A DNA stretch of 64,000 bases from Thalassotalea loyana (GCF_030161435.1 NZ_BSSV01000002.1:372001-436000); one strand, 5' to 3'; shown: positions 9,111-18,631, counted from the stretch's first letter. A program made the numbers and translations. The notes: generated from the letters alone by a model not told the origin.

Positions 9111-10010
9111 CTAAATGGTTGCCTTTTTTAGTAAGAAGTCGATCAATACCCGCACGCGTTTGGCTTTTTGCGTATTTTGATGAAAGAAAATATAAAGGCC
9201 AGACATTTCATTCCAAAGCTCGGGGAGTACAGGCACCAGATCTCCTCGCGCAAGCTCATCGGCGACAATAGTCTCCAATAATCTGCCAATGCCAAGCCCT
9301 TGAAGAGCAGCATCTTTGATGACATCGGTATCATTGGCAACGAGCGCACATGGCGCATCAATAATAACCTCTTGTCCATTACGCAACACAGTTAATGGTA
9401 GCAATTGATTAGACGAAATAAAGCGATAATAGATATACTTGTGTTGGCTAAACTCTTCGATTGATTTCGGCATACCGTAATTGGCAATGTAAGCAGGAGA
9501 GGCAAAAAACGCGTCTTTTTTCGGCGGTATAAGAAGCTTAGCAACCATTTCATCACCGACTCGATGACCAAACCGAATGCCTAAATCAAATCCGTCTTCG
9601 ATAATATCAACGGTACCATCATTGATTGAAATTTCTAAATCAATTTCTGGATAAGTTTGACAAAACTCTCGATAAACCGGAGCTAAAATCTGTTGGTAAA
9701 CAAAGCGAGGCAATGTTATGCGCACTTTACCTCGTGGAATATGGCGCAAATCACCAACACTCTCAAACGCAAAATTCAGCTCATTAATAGACTTGAGTGT
9801 ACGCTGATATAATAGTTCGCCTGCTTCCGTTAACTCTATCTTTCGAGTAGTGCGAGTGAATAATGGCAAATCAAGCGATTGCTCGAGTAACTTAAGCGAT
9901 TGACTCACAGAAGGAGCAGCTATTCCCAAAATCCTCGCAGCACCTGTAATGCTACCTTCTTGGGCTATCGTGTGAAACACGCGAAGTTGATTGTACGTAC
10001 TACCATTCAT
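9111..10010 (-). CDS. LysR family transcriptional regulator
   Basis: 299 residues. The N-terminal winged helix-turn-helix (residues 1-65) shows the LysR pattern: LRVFHTIAQEGSITGAARIL, then SVSQSLKLLEQSLDLPLFTR. The C-terminal part is a LysR substrate-binding domain with the usual R-I-T-L-P opening and D-L-G-I-R-F-G. The gene is divergent from the oxidoreductase-SnoaL fusion at 10135, with 124 bases between the starts; LysR regulators often control the divergent neighbour. The effector is unknown. Confidence 0.9.
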   Translation of the reverse strand: MNGSTYNQLRVFHTIAQEGSITGAARILGIAAPSVSQSLKLLEQSLDLPLFTRTTRKIELTEAGELLYQRTLKSINELNFAFESVGDLRHIPRGKVRITLPRFVYQQILAPVYREFCQTYPEIDLEISINDGTVDIIEDGFDLGIRFGHRVGDEMVAKLLIPPKKDAFFASPAYIANYGMPKSIEEFSQHKYIYYRFISSNQLLPLTVLRNGQEVIIDAPCALVANDTDVIKDAALQGLGIGRLLETIVADELARGDLVPVLPELWNEMSGLYIFFHQNTQKAKRVRVLIDFLLKKATI

Positions 10011-10134
10011 AACGTAATCTCATCTCAATTATTAACTTAAGCCTAATAATATTTTAAATAATAGTCATCTAAAAATTATCAATCGTCTACATTAAGCTAA
10101 ACCACATCAACGACAATGCCTGTGGAGAGCAACA

Positions 10135-11094
10135 ATGAACAATGTATTAGTTATTTCTGGCCACCCTAATTTATCAGAGTCCAATACAAATCAAGTTATT
10201 CTAAACACGCTAGAAACTGAACTAGCAGGTGTAGAAATAAGAGCATTAGACAGCCTATATCCAGATTACAATATTGATATCGAGGCTGAACAAACAGCAC
10301 TGCTCAACGCTGATATCGTTGTATTACAATTCCCATTTTATTGGTACTCAGTGCCTGCACTATTGAAAAAATGGATTGATGATGTTTTCAGTTATGGCTT
10401 TGCTTACGGCAGCGAAGGTAACAAATTACAAAACAAAGATTTCATACTTTCATTAACCATTGGTGGCCCCGAAGAAGCATATTCACCACTGGGCTACAAT
10501 CACTTTCCGATTGCTCAGTTACTTCAGCCTTTAGAGCAAACAGCTTACCTTGCTGGTATGAAGTTCCATAAGCCGGTTTACAGTCACGGTATGGTATATA
10601 TTCCGGGTGTTTATAACGAGCTGGAAGAAGTTCAAGCGAAGGCAAAAGCACACGGGATTCAACTTAAGGACAAAATAGCCTCTTTAACCACGATTGATGA
10701 AAGCTATGTGGAAAGCTTTGTGCGTAAATGGTTTGTCGCGTTCGATAAAATGCCAGAGGATAGCCAACAATTTACCCAACATTTAGCGACAGATGTAACT
10801 TGGTCAATGCCCGAAGGAGACTTTAAAGGTCATCATGGGTTTGTTGAATGGTACAACATCGCATTGAAGCAATTTAAACCGAATTGTGATCATCAAATTC
10901 AAGCGATATCAGTGCAGCAACACGACAAAAGCTTCATAGTTGATTTAACAGTAAACTTGACGGCAGAGACTTATCCTGAATCAGACTTTAACGGTCAACC
11001 AATCAATATCGTTGCTAAAGAAACATGGCACATGAGCATATCACCTCAAGGCAGATTGCTGATTGATAATTATCAAGTTGCTTTAGCTGAATAA
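10135..11094 (+). CDS. NAD(P)H oxidoreductase fused to SnoaL-like domain
   Basis: 319 residues in two domains. Residues 1-195 match the flavodoxin-like NAD(P)H dehydrogenase (KefF/MdaB/NQO1-like) fold: a V-L-V-I-S-G-H-P-N start, V-V-L-Q-F-P-F-Y-W-Y-S-V-P-A-L-L-K-K-W-I-D and a later Y-G-S-E-G-N-K-L. Residues from about 200 to the end look like a SnoaL/NTF2-like domain (F-V-R-K-W-F-V-A-F-D, then W-S-M-P-E-G-D-F-K-G-H-H-G-F). Known single-domain relatives reduce quinones or other electrophiles with FMN or FAD. GGAGAG lies just before the ATG. The regulator at 9111-10010 probably controls it. Confidence 0.82.
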   Translation: MNNVLVISGHPNLSESNTNQVILNTLETELAGVEIRALDSLYPDYNIDIEAEQTALLNADIVVLQFPFYWYSVPALLKKWIDDVFSYGFAYGSEGNKLQNKDFILSLTIGGPEEAYSPLGYNHFPIAQLLQPLEQTAYLAGMKFHKPVYSHGMVYIPGVYNELEEVQAKAKAHGIQLKDKIASLTTIDESYVESFVRKWFVAFDKMPEDSQQFTQHLATDVTWSMPEGDFKGHHGFVEWYNIALKQFKPNCDHQIQAISVQQHDKSFIVDLTVNLTAETYPESDFNGQPINIVAKETWHMSISPQGRLLIDNYQVALAE

Positions 11095-11133
11095 TCATTA
11101 GCGCCATCACATCTATCCTATTCATTTGTGGAA

Positions 11134-11180
11134 TTCGTAACCTTTTTAACAACTTAGTTCGCTGATATAAAGGTTACGAA
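11134..11180. promoter_or_regulatory. Inverted repeat upstream of two-component operon
   Basis: Two perfect 12-base arms (TTCGTAACCTTT at 11134-11145 and its complement at 11169-11180) are separated by 23 bases and lie 66 bases before the response regulator start. It could be an operator for autoregulation or a terminator of the preceding gene; the long loop and lack of a T-run make an operator more likely. Confidence 0.45.
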
Positions 11181-11245
11181 ATTGTATTGATAATTTTTGT
11201 TTGAAAACGCTATGATGAATTATTGCGACAACAATCAAACAATCT

Positions 11246-11917
11246 ATGAATGTACTGTTAATTGAAGATGATATCGACACCGCACAATTTATTTCGCGCG
11301 GTGTATCAGAGCAAGGAGATGCTCTGACTCACACAACTCAAGCAAAACAAGGGATCTTATTTGCTTCGACCACAGATTTTGATGTCATTATTTTTGATCG
11401 TATGTTACCCGATATGGATGGAATCGACGCGATTAAAGTCCTACGTAGTAGCGGTATTGATACCCCTATTCTTGTGCTAACAGCGCTAGCCGAAACAGCG
11501 GATCGTGTTGCCGGACTTGACGCAGGAGCAGATGATTACCTTGTAAAACCTTTTGCCTTTTCAGAGTTACAAGCGCGATTGCGAGCATTGACGCGCCGCT
11601 CGCCGATAAAGCAAGCCAATCATATACTCAGCATTGGTGATCTCACGCTAGATAGAACCACACAACAATGCAAACGCGCGGGAATTGTGTTGGATTTAAT
11701 GCCACGAGAATACAAGATTCTCGAATACTTATTAATGAATGCAAATCAATTGGTCACTAAAACGATGTTACTTGAAAAAGTATGGGGCTTTAGTTTTGAC
11801 CCACAAACCAGTTTAGTTCAAACGCATGTCAGTCGTCTTCGCAACAAGGTCGACAAGCCGTTCTCTTCTGACTTAATTAAAACCGTTCGAGGTAGTGGCT
11901 ATGTCATCTCAGAGTAA
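11246..11917 (+). CDS. OmpR/PhoB-family response regulator
   Basis: 223 residues. The receiver domain (1-115) has the acidic pair E7-D8-D9, the phosphorylated Asp51 in I-I-F-D-R-M-L-P-D-M-D-G, and the conserved Lys in Y-L-V-K-P-F. The C-terminal winged helix (about 128-222) has L-M-P-R-E-Y-K-I-L-E-Y-L-L and V-Q-T-H-V-S-R-L-R-N-K-V. The next gene, a sensor kinase, overlaps its end, so the two form a pair. Neither the signal nor the target genes can be read from the sequence; the DUF1800/DUF1501 genes follow directly downstream. Confidence 0.93.
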   Translation: MNVLLIEDDIDTAQFISRGVSEQGDALTHTTQAKQGILFASTTDFDVIIFDRMLPDMDGIDAIKVLRSSGIDTPILVLTALAETADRVAGLDAGADDYLVKPFAFSELQARLRALTRRSPIKQANHILSIGDLTLDRTTQQCKRAGIVLDLMPREYKILEYLLMNANQLVTKTMLLEKVWGFSFDPQTSLVQTHVSRLRNKVDKPFSSDLIKTVRGSGYVISE

Positions 11918-13295
11918 CTCTCCAAAATTTTCAAATTCAATCTTCAAGCGTCTGTCTCTTGGCCTCGCACTTGTACTAAGTTTAACTATTATTGCACTTG
12001 TCTTGCTCAGCATGCTCGAAATACGCAACGTTCATAAAGAGCTACGGCACGAAATAAACGAAATATCTCAAGAAGTTATTCAACTTTTTAGAGCCGAAGG
12101 CCGACAAGCCGTGCTTGAAGAGTATGATTTACTAGAGCAGCCAAGATTCGACTATGATGAGATGTTGAGTCGATTTGATCACGGCGATATTGTATTTGCG
12201 TTTCGGTCTGCTAGAGGCGTGCTGATTACAGGTGCAACGGAGCTTGAGTTTACTGAAGGCTGGCATAAAAAAGAATACTTGTTTGAAGAGGAAACAATCA
12301 AAGTTATTGGAAAAGGCACCGCATTTCCTAATGGCGCAACCATGATGATTCAAATGCCATTAGGTGGAGAGCCTGCTGAAATTAAAGAAAAACTCAAACG
12401 TACGATATTGATATTGCTGATTTTTGCCCTGTTTTTACTGATAAGCTTTAAGTGGCTCGTTGCAAAATACATTGATAGCGCAGTTTCAGGTTTAACCAAG
12501 CAAATAGATGAGGTAGCTAAAAACCCAGAGAATCAGCGACTCTCCATTAACAGTCAGTCACAAGAGCTGCATCAATTAGCCTCATCTTTAAATAAAATGC
12601 TAGACGAGGTATCAACAGCACACCGTAACATGCAAACCATGTCAGTAGGCATTGCCCATGATTTGAAAACACCGCTTGCCCGTGTAGCATACCGATTACA
12701 ATTAATGCAGCAAGATATTGATAACAAACCAATATTATCTGAACACATTGATAAAGCTTACGATGAGCTTACCGGTATTGTCGCTACTTTTAGCAACATG
12801 ATTAGACTTAACGAAATAGAGTCTGGTCGAAGAAAATCATCATTCGTCAACCTTAATGTCTCTCAGATTATCCACGATATTGCCGAGAGTTATCAGCCTG
12901 TATTCGAAGATCAGATGAAACAGTTGGATATCTCTATCGTTGACAATGTGAGGTGCTTAGGTGACGCTGATTTACTCAATCAACTGGTAAGCAACTTACT
13001 AGAAAACGCACTTGTCTACAGCGAAGATAACGCAAAAGTATGGCTTCGATTACAAAGTAACGCGTCAGGCGCCCTGCTCCAAATCGGCGACTCTGGCCCA
13101 GGTATTCCCAATCATCTTCACGAGCAAGTGTTCGACCGTTTTTATCGTGCCGACTATAGTCGAGGAAAGCCAGGTAATGGACTAGGGCTTAGTATTGTAA
13201 AAGCGATTTGTGAATTGCATGGCGCGACAATAACGCTGATCCCCAATCAAGCAGGGGCGGTTTTCGATATAACGATTCCTACGCAATCAACCTAA
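11901..13295 (+). CDS. Sensor histidine kinase
   Basis: About 464 residues. The first membrane segment (about 15-38) and the second (about 168-188) flank a periplasmic sensor of about 130 residues. After a HAMP-like linker comes the dimerization helix with the phospho-accepting His in G-I-A-H-D-L-K-T-P-L-A-R, then the ATPase domain with N box (LVSNLLENAL), G1 (GDSGPGIP) and G2 (GNGLGLSIV). The ATG at 11901 has GAGGT seven bases upstream and is preferred to the GTG at 11895. The gene overlaps the response regulator by 17 bases, so translation is probably coupled. Confidence 0.92.
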   Translation: MSSQSNSPKFSNSIFKRLSLGLALVLSLTIIALVLLSMLEIRNVHKELRHEINEISQEVIQLFRAEGRQAVLEEYDLLEQPRFDYDEMLSRFDHGDIVFAFRSARGVLITGATELEFTEGWHKKEYLFEEETIKVIGKGTAFPNGATMMIQMPLGGEPAEIKEKLKRTILILLIFALFLLISFKWLVAKYIDSAVSGLTKQIDEVAKNPENQRLSINSQSQELHQLASSLNKMLDEVSTAHRNMQTMSVGIAHDLKTPLARVAYRLQLMQQDIDNKPILSEHIDKAYDELTGIVATFSNMIRLNEIESGRRKSSFVNLNVSQIIHDIAESYQPVFEDQMKQLDISIVDNVRCLGDADLLNQLVSNLLENALVYSEDNAKVWLRLQSNASGALLQIGDSGPGIPNHLHEQVFDRFYRADYSRGKPGNGLGLSIVKAICELHGATITLIPNQAGAVFDITIPTQST

Positions 13296-13308
13296 TTTCG
13301 TCTATAAC

Positions 13309-13324
13309 CATACAAATTTGTATG
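13309..13324. promoter_or_regulatory. Perfect 16-bp palindrome
   Basis: CATACAAATTTGTATG lies just after the kinase stop and about 75-90 bases before the DUF1800 gene. It has the size and symmetry of a dimeric regulator's operator. There is no T-run, so a terminator is less likely. Confidence 0.35.
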
Positions 13325-13396
13325 AAAACTTAAGAGTAACTTTAAAGGACATAATACCAATCGCAATTTATAGTTAAGTAACGTGAAGTTTATAGG

Positions 13397-15199
13397 ATGT
13401 ATGTGAACGCCATGATTACTCGACATAAAAATACACTAAGACAATTCGCTGTCATACTTGTAACAACCTTACTCATCGGCTGTGGAGGTGGCGGCGAGTC
13501 AACACAAGCCGCTGAACCGACACCGCCTGAGCCGCCGCCGGTAACACCACCAACAGAGCAACCACAAGATGATACGTGGCAAAGTGAACAAGACGTTGTT
13601 TCATTCATTAATCGTGCAAGTTTTGGTGCCACGCCTGATGACCTATCGCTGCATGACACAACAACCGCATCGTCATGGTTTACCCAACAACTAAGCGTTC
13701 AACCAACTTACTTAATGCCTGCATTAGCCGAGTATACACGGCCTGAAGATGTCAATGACGCAAGTATTTTTTATATTAATTCAACGTCTTTCGCATTTTG
13801 GAAACACGCAATCACGGCAAACGATCAACTCAGGCAGCGTGTCGCATTTGCCTTATCAGAGATCCTCGTAACGTCTACTAACTCTGGCGACTTTCTCGCA
13901 GAGACACCGGAAGCAATGGCAAGTTATCAAGACATTCTTATCAAACACGCTTTTGGCAATTACCGAGCGTTACTTGACGATGTGACATATTCTCCAGCAA
14001 TGGGCTTTTATCTTACTTATCTTGGTAACTTAAAAGGTGATGAAGAGACCGGCAGAACGCCAGATGAAAACTATGCACGAGAGCTGTTGCAGTTATTTAC
14101 TATTGGTGTTGTCGAACTCAATTTAGACGGCAGCGAGAAACTCGATGCTCAAGGAAAACCAATTGAGACATACACCAACGCTGATATTCAAGGCTTAGCA
14201 AGAGTATTTACCGGTTTAAACTTTAACGATCAGGCAATCGAGGAATCAATTGCGCTTGCAGCAAGTACACCGATGTCGGCCTTTGATGAAGATCACTCGT
14301 TGAAAGAAAAATCGTTTTTAGGTCAAACCATCGCTGAAGATACCTACACACAGGAGTCTATCGCACAAGCGCTAGACATTATCTTTGATCATGCCAATGT
14401 TGCACCGTTTATTGGAAAACAACTCATCCAACGCCTTGTTACAAGTAACCCGAGTGCAGAATACGTTAGTCGTGTTGCGACAGCATTTGAATCAGGTACC
14501 TACGCTTTACCTGATGGGACCAGCATTGGTGAAAACCGCAGGGGTGATTTAGCGGCAACCGTTGCTGCTATTTTATTTGATGATGAAGCACTTAATTTAA
14601 ACACGACAACTGGCGGAAAAATTAGAGAACCGATAGTTAGATTTACCCAGTGGGCGCGTGCATTTGAAGTTCAAAATATCTGGCCTCACTTTGTCTTTCA
14701 ACTCTGGGATACTAGCTCAGCAACCTTGTTAGCCCAACACCCATACCGCTCACCAAGTGTATTTAACTTCTTTCGTCCAGGATATATCTCACCCGGCTCA
14801 GTGAGTGGCGAGAACAACTTAGTCGCACCTGAATTGCAAATCACTAACGCGACCTCGATTCCTGGCTATATCAATTTTATGACCTATTTCATTTTTGGCG
14901 CTCAAGAGAATATAGATCTAGAAAGAGTCGAAGAAATTTTAGAAGTAGAAGGTGTGAATTTTGACCCTGAAGATGCACCAATCAGCTTTCAAGTCGATTA
15001 TGGTGACCAAGTAGACATCGCTGAAGATGCCTCTGATCTCGTTGCACAATTAAATTTATTGCTAACAGCGAACACCTTATCCGAATCTACCACAGCTCGC
15101 ATTGTCTCGACAATTAGCCAAATCCCTGAACCACAAAGTCGTGTCAATGTTGCCATCCTGATGGTAATGACCTCTGCCGATTACTTAGTACAGTTATAG
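13397..15199 (+). CDS. DUF1800 lipoprotein
   Basis: About 600 residues. A lipoprotein signal ends in L-L-I-G-C-G-G-G (Cys near residue 30) and is followed by a Pro/Glu/Thr-rich linker. The rest has DUF1800 features: F-I-N-R-A-S-F-G-A-T near the start, R-Q-R-V-A-F-A-L-S-E-I-L-V, and N-Y-A-R-E-L-L-Q-L-F-T-I-G. The molecular function is unknown; the family nearly always occurs with DUF1501 proteins, as here. Three start codons are possible (ATG 13397, GTG 13403, ATG 13412); a GGA at 13395 best serves the GTG, so the exact start is uncertain. The DUF1501 gene follows after 11 bases. Confidence 0.85.
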   Translation: MYVNAMITRHKNTLRQFAVILVTTLLIGCGGGGESTQAAEPTPPEPPPVTPPTEQPQDDTWQSEQDVVSFINRASFGATPDDLSLHDTTTASSWFTQQLSVQPTYLMPALAEYTRPEDVNDASIFYINSTSFAFWKHAITANDQLRQRVAFALSEILVTSTNSGDFLAETPEAMASYQDILIKHAFGNYRALLDDVTYSPAMGFYLTYLGNLKGDEETGRTPDENYARELLQLFTIGVVELNLDGSEKLDAQGKPIETYTNADIQGLARVFTGLNFNDQAIEESIALAASTPMSAFDEDHSLKEKSFLGQTIAEDTYTQESIAQALDIIFDHANVAPFIGKQLIQRLVTSNPSAEYVSRVATAFESGTYALPDGTSIGENRRGDLAATVAAILFDDEALNLNTTTGGKIREPIVRFTQWARAFEVQNIWPHFVFQLWDTSSATLLAQHPYRSPSVFNFFRPGYISPGSVSGENNLVAPELQITNATSIPGYINFMTYFIFGAQENIDLERVEEILEVEGVNFDPEDAPISFQVDYGDQVDIAEDASDLVAQLNLLLTANTLSESTTARIVSTISQIPEPQSRVNVAILMVMTSADYLVQL

Positions 15200-15210
15200 G
15201 AGATAGTAAA

Positions 15211-16581
15211 ATGAATCGACGTAAATTTTTAAAGCTAAGCTCTGCGACTGTTACTGCCACAGCAACGATGGCAAGTCTTAATTCTATGCTGGCACACGCA
15301 ACGCAAGTAGGCAGTAATAATGACGATTATAAAGCCTTAGTGTGTGTATTTTTATATGGTGGTATGGATAGTTACGATACGGTTATTCCTTCAGACCCTT
15401 CAAGTTATCAAGAGTGGGCAACGATCAGACAATCATTGTTAAATGGGTATACAACACCTCGCGGTATCGACAACTTGTTACCGCTACAAACACCTGCTCG
15501 ATTTGGTGGGAGAACTTTTGCATTGCCACCGGAAATGCCTGGTTTGCAAGCATTGTATCAACAAGGAAATATGGCAGTTGTCGGTAACGTCGGGCCGTTG
15601 TTAGAACCAACGACTAAAACAGCGGTATTTAATGAGACAGCTAATTTGCCCGCACGACTTTTTTCTCATAACGATCAACAATCAACTTGGATGTCCGGCA
15701 GTACTGAAGGAGCACAATATGGCTGGGCGGGTCAACTCCACGACGCACTATTATCAAATGGCCACAGCAATAACAGCCCGTTCTCCGCGGTTACCATGTC
15801 TAGTGCGGAATTAATGATAACTGGTCAACAAACGGTTCCTTATCATTTAATTGGTGGCCAAGCACTTAATGCCAATATTCTAGATAACGTGCCTAATGAA
15901 TTAAGAACAGATTTAACTAATCACTTTTCCCACTCAACAAGTAACTCATCTAACTTGTTGAACCAAGATATCGCGCAAAAACATGCCGCTGCATTCGAGT
16001 CTAATGCTCTATTCCAGCAAGCTGTTGGCCAAAACAGCGAGGCTGTGCCCAGTTATGGTCAATCTTATTTGGGCTCTCAATTATTCAGTGTCGCCAATGT
16101 TGTCAAAGCCAATGAGCAACTAGGCGCTAATCGACAAGTGTTTGTGGTCACGCTGGGTGGGTTTGACACGCATTCAGAGCAAGCAACCGAGTTACCTGAA
16201 CTTCAAGCGATCTTAGATAGTGCGATTTCTGGCTTCTATAATGACCTAGAACAAGCTGGCTTACATGACAAAGTCACACTATTTACTGCGTCAGATTTTG
16301 GGCGCACGTTAGCAATTAACGGTGATGGAACAGACCATGGTTGGGGGGCACATCACTTTGTTGTTGGAGGCGCCGTTAATGGCGGTACAATATACGGAGA
16401 TGTACCACCAGCTAATTTTAATCACTCGCTTGACGTAGGAAGTGGTCGATTACTACCAACAATGTCTATCGAGCAATATGCGGCAAACTTTGCCAGCTGG
16501 ATGGGATTGAGTGAGTCGCAGATTGAATCTCTATTCCCTGAGTTACTAAATTTTGCTGAGCGACCAAACTTTATGAGTTAA
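15211..16581 (+). CDS. DUF1501 Tat-exported protein
   Basis: 456 residues. The N-terminus is a twin-arginine signal (M-N-R-R-K-F-L-K-L-S) followed by a weakly hydrophobic stretch rich in Thr and Ala. The mature part has DUF1501 hallmarks: L-V-C-V-F-L-Y-G-G-M-D-S-Y-D near residue 43, F-V-V-T-L-G-G-F-D-T-H near 310, and F-T-A-S-D-F-G-R-T with D-H-G-W-G near 355-375. The fold is related to alkaline phosphatase/sulfatase enzymes. Export in folded form by Tat suggests a bound cofactor or metal. A strong AGGAGA lies upstream. It pairs with the DUF1800 gene as an operon. Confidence 0.88.
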   Translation: MNRRKFLKLSSATVTATATMASLNSMLAHATQVGSNNDDYKALVCVFLYGGMDSYDTVIPSDPSSYQEWATIRQSLLNGYTTPRGIDNLLPLQTPARFGGRTFALPPEMPGLQALYQQGNMAVVGNVGPLLEPTTKTAVFNETANLPARLFSHNDQQSTWMSGSTEGAQYGWAGQLHDALLSNGHSNNSPFSAVTMSSAELMITGQQTVPYHLIGGQALNANILDNVPNELRTDLTNHFSHSTSNSSNLLNQDIAQKHAAAFESNALFQQAVGQNSEAVPSYGQSYLGSQLFSVANVVKANEQLGANRQVFVVTLGGFDTHSEQATELPELQAILDSAISGFYNDLEQAGLHDKVTLFTASDFGRTLAINGDGTDHGWGAHHFVVGGAVNGGTIYGDVPPANFNHSLDVGSGRLLPTMSIEQYAANFASWMGLSESQIESLFPELLNFAERPNFMS

Positions 16582-16592
16582 TCATTGAAGTG

Positions 16593-16632
16593 CGATTGAA
16601 CGAGTCTTAAAGTGACTCGTTCAATCGGTTGT
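16593..16632 (+). terminator. Terminator of DUF1800-DUF1501 operon
   Basis: A perfect 14-bp stem (arms 16593-16606 and 16614-16627) with a 7-base loop, followed by GTTGTTTTT. The right arm also encodes the last residues of the convergent signal peptidase gene, so the terminator is embedded in that gene's 3' end. Confidence 0.85.
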
Positions 16633-17254
16633 TTTTAGGCATGTAATAATTGTCATAATCTAAAGAAAACAGAACCTTATCTGCTCTACCAATAATTTCA
16701 CCTCTTGGCACAAAGCCATATACACGAGAGTCAGCACTTGCTCGACGATTGTCACCTAACACTAAATAACTATCTGCTGGCACAGTGACAGGATCAAATC
16801 CCCCCAATGACGCGCCCATACCTTGATCAAATTTCACAATATGTGGTTTACCCGGCAACATCTCTGTCGCCGTGATAAGAGTTTCTCCAAACTCAACGTT
16901 TTGATATTCGACAGGTTTGCCATTGAGAATCAAACGTTCATTTTTCATTGCAACGGTATCACCTGGAAGGCCAATTACTCGTTTTATTAAGCGCTTATCA
17001 GCTGCATCAGATTCGAAGACAATAATATCGCCGCGCATAGGTTCGTTTAGTCGAGCAATTTTAGTCATGGTAAATGGCACTCTTAAGTCATATGCCATTT
17101 TGCTAACACCGACTCTATCGCCCACTTCTAACGTAGGTTCCATAGAGCTACTTGGAATAGAGTAATAATCCGCAAAAGCACTACGAAATATCGCCATCGA
17201 TAATAAAAAGGTTAATAATCCAATATTTTCTTTAAGCACTTTTTTAACAGCCAT
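16607..17254 (-). CDS. lepB: Signal peptidase I
   Basis: 215 residues. It cleaves signal peptides of secreted proteins at the outer face of the inner membrane. One N-terminal membrane segment (about 10-28) is followed by the catalytic serine in I-P-S-S-S-M-E-P-T-L (Ser37) and the general-base lysine in R-L-I-K-R-V-I-G-L-P-G-D (Lys91), and the late G-D-N-R-R-A-S-A-D-S-R box. It is shorter than E. coli LepB and has a single membrane anchor, so it is probably an additional signal peptidase; the main lepB usually lies beside lepA and rnc, which are absent here. AAGGAA precedes the ATG. Confidence 0.9.
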   Translation of the reverse strand: MAVKKVLKENIGLLTFLLSMAIFRSAFADYYSIPSSSMEPTLEVGDRVGVSKMAYDLRVPFTMTKIARLNEPMRGDIIVFESDAADKRLIKRVIGLPGDTVAMKNERLILNGKPVEYQNVEFGETLITATEMLPGKPHIVKFDQGMGASLGGFDPVTVPADSYLVLGDNRRASADSRVYGFVPRGEIIGRADKVLFSLDYDNYYMPKNNRLNESL

Positions 17255-17392
17255 GAATCAATTCCTTGTTGTTTGTTTTTTACCGCAGTTATGCACGCGC
17301 TTTACTATGACAGACATGATGTGAATAAATTCATGATGAATTATTGAGAAATGTAACAAAAATTGTTTCCACCCCAGTAATTAGAACTCCCA

Positions 17393-18631
17393 TTAAGCCC
17401 AAATCAACGAAACCTTTGTACCTTCGTTTGACGACGAAATGTCGACAATAATATTTGTTTTTTCACACAAGCGCTGAACCAAAGACAAACCAATACCGAA
17501 ACCACTACTCTGCTCTCCTTTGACACCCACGTTATGCACTTCAGACAATATATCAGGCGATATTCCCGCCCCGGTATCCGTGACGGATAATTTATGTTCT
17601 TGGTATTTAATGCTAATTGTACCTTGATGAGTATGTTCAAATGCATTTGCGATCAAATTGCTAATAATCACACTCAAATAAAGCTTATTTCCGCACTCAC
17701 ATGCACTATTTGGGACATCTATAAGCAGCTCAATATCTTTGTCTTCAATTTTTTTATGATGGCTGACAACACTCTCTTCAATTAACGGCAGTAACAAGAT
17801 GCTATCTTGTTCAACATTCTCTTCACGCGCTAACATGAGTAGACCATGAATACACTGCTCCATTTGTTGCTGAGCATTGCTCATGCGAGTGACTAACTGT
17901 TGTTGCTCGCTTGTTAAATCCGTTTGTTGTAAGAGTGTCAAAGCGCCTTGGTTTATCGCAACAGGCGTGCGTAACTCATGGGAAACATCCCGGGTAAAAT
18001 GCTGTTCTCGCTCGATAAAGTTACTCGTACGCTCAAAAGCACTATCAAGTTGGATGGCAAAAAATCCGATTTCGTCATTTGCAAAATCATTGGAAAAGCC
18101 TTGAGGTATATCGTTGTTTTTAACTTTAGAGAGAATATCAACAAGCTTTCCGATGGGTTTGCCAATACGTTTTGCAAGTGACCAGGACATTAGTGCAACC
18201 ACCAAACTAATCATCAGTAGCAAAAACAATTGCATTTTTGCCATGTTTCCTTTGATACTGCGAACGATTAAGTACTCACTAACTTCGGCAACAAGATAAC
18301 CTTGCGCTAACGGTTTCAAATGATAGTGTTTGCTACCTTCCCCAGGAAACTCAATACGTTCGGGCTCATCTTCTAATAATGTCTGAATGGAGCGAGGCAA
18401 CTGCTCAAAGCTAGAATAATAACGGACAAAAGTCAGTTTTGGCGTTGGTAATTCACCTTGTGTTAATTGCTGCTGAATATGCCTTGATTCCGTGTTCAAT
18501 AACTTAGTGAATAACGAGTCCTCAACATAATAACTAAAGAGCAATGACAACGCTGAAAATAACACACTGATAAATACCGAAATCGCAATAAAATAAACGA
18601 GTATGCGTGTTCTAATTTGATGAGAAAACAT
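17393..18631 (-). CDS. Sensor histidine kinase
   Basis: 412 residues. Two membrane segments (about 10-32 and 130-150) flank a periplasmic sensor of about 95 residues. A HAMP domain follows, then the phospho-accepting His in R-D-V-S-H-E-L-R-T-P-V-A, N box I-I-S-N-L-I-A-N-A-F, G1 V-T-D-T-G-A-G-I-S and G2 G-F-G-I-G-L-S-L-V. It is the last gene of a four-gene operon (DJ-1/PfpI protein, hydrolase, response regulator, kinase), 11 bases after the regulator. The signal is unknown. Confidence 0.92.
   Translation of the reverse strand: MFSHQIRTRILVYFIAISVFISVLFSALSLLFSYYVEDSLFTKLLNTESRHIQQQLTQGELPTPKLTFVRYYSSFEQLPRSIQTLLEDEPERIEFPGEGSKHYHLKPLAQGYLVAEVSEYLIVRSIKGNMAKMQLFLLLMISLVVALMSWSLAKRIGKPIGKLVDILSKVKNNDIPQGFSNDFANDEIGFFAIQLDSAFERTSNFIEREQHFTRDVSHELRTPVAINQGALTLLQQTDLTSEQQQLVTRMSNAQQQMEQCIHGLLMLAREENVEQDSILLLPLIEESVVSHHKKIEDKDIELLIDVPNSACECGNKLYLSVIISNLIANAFEHTHQGTISIKYQEHKLSVTDTGAGISPDILSEVHNVGVKGEQSSGFGIGLSLVQRLCEKTNIIVDISSSNEGTKVSLIWA

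Noticed and set aside
10011-10134. LysR T-N11-A operator between the divergent genes
   Set aside because: The region is so AT-rich that several weak candidates fit; none stands out.
13340-13380. Possible MITE-like ACCAATCGCAATT segment
   Set aside because: A single short partial match with no terminal repeats or duplication seen.
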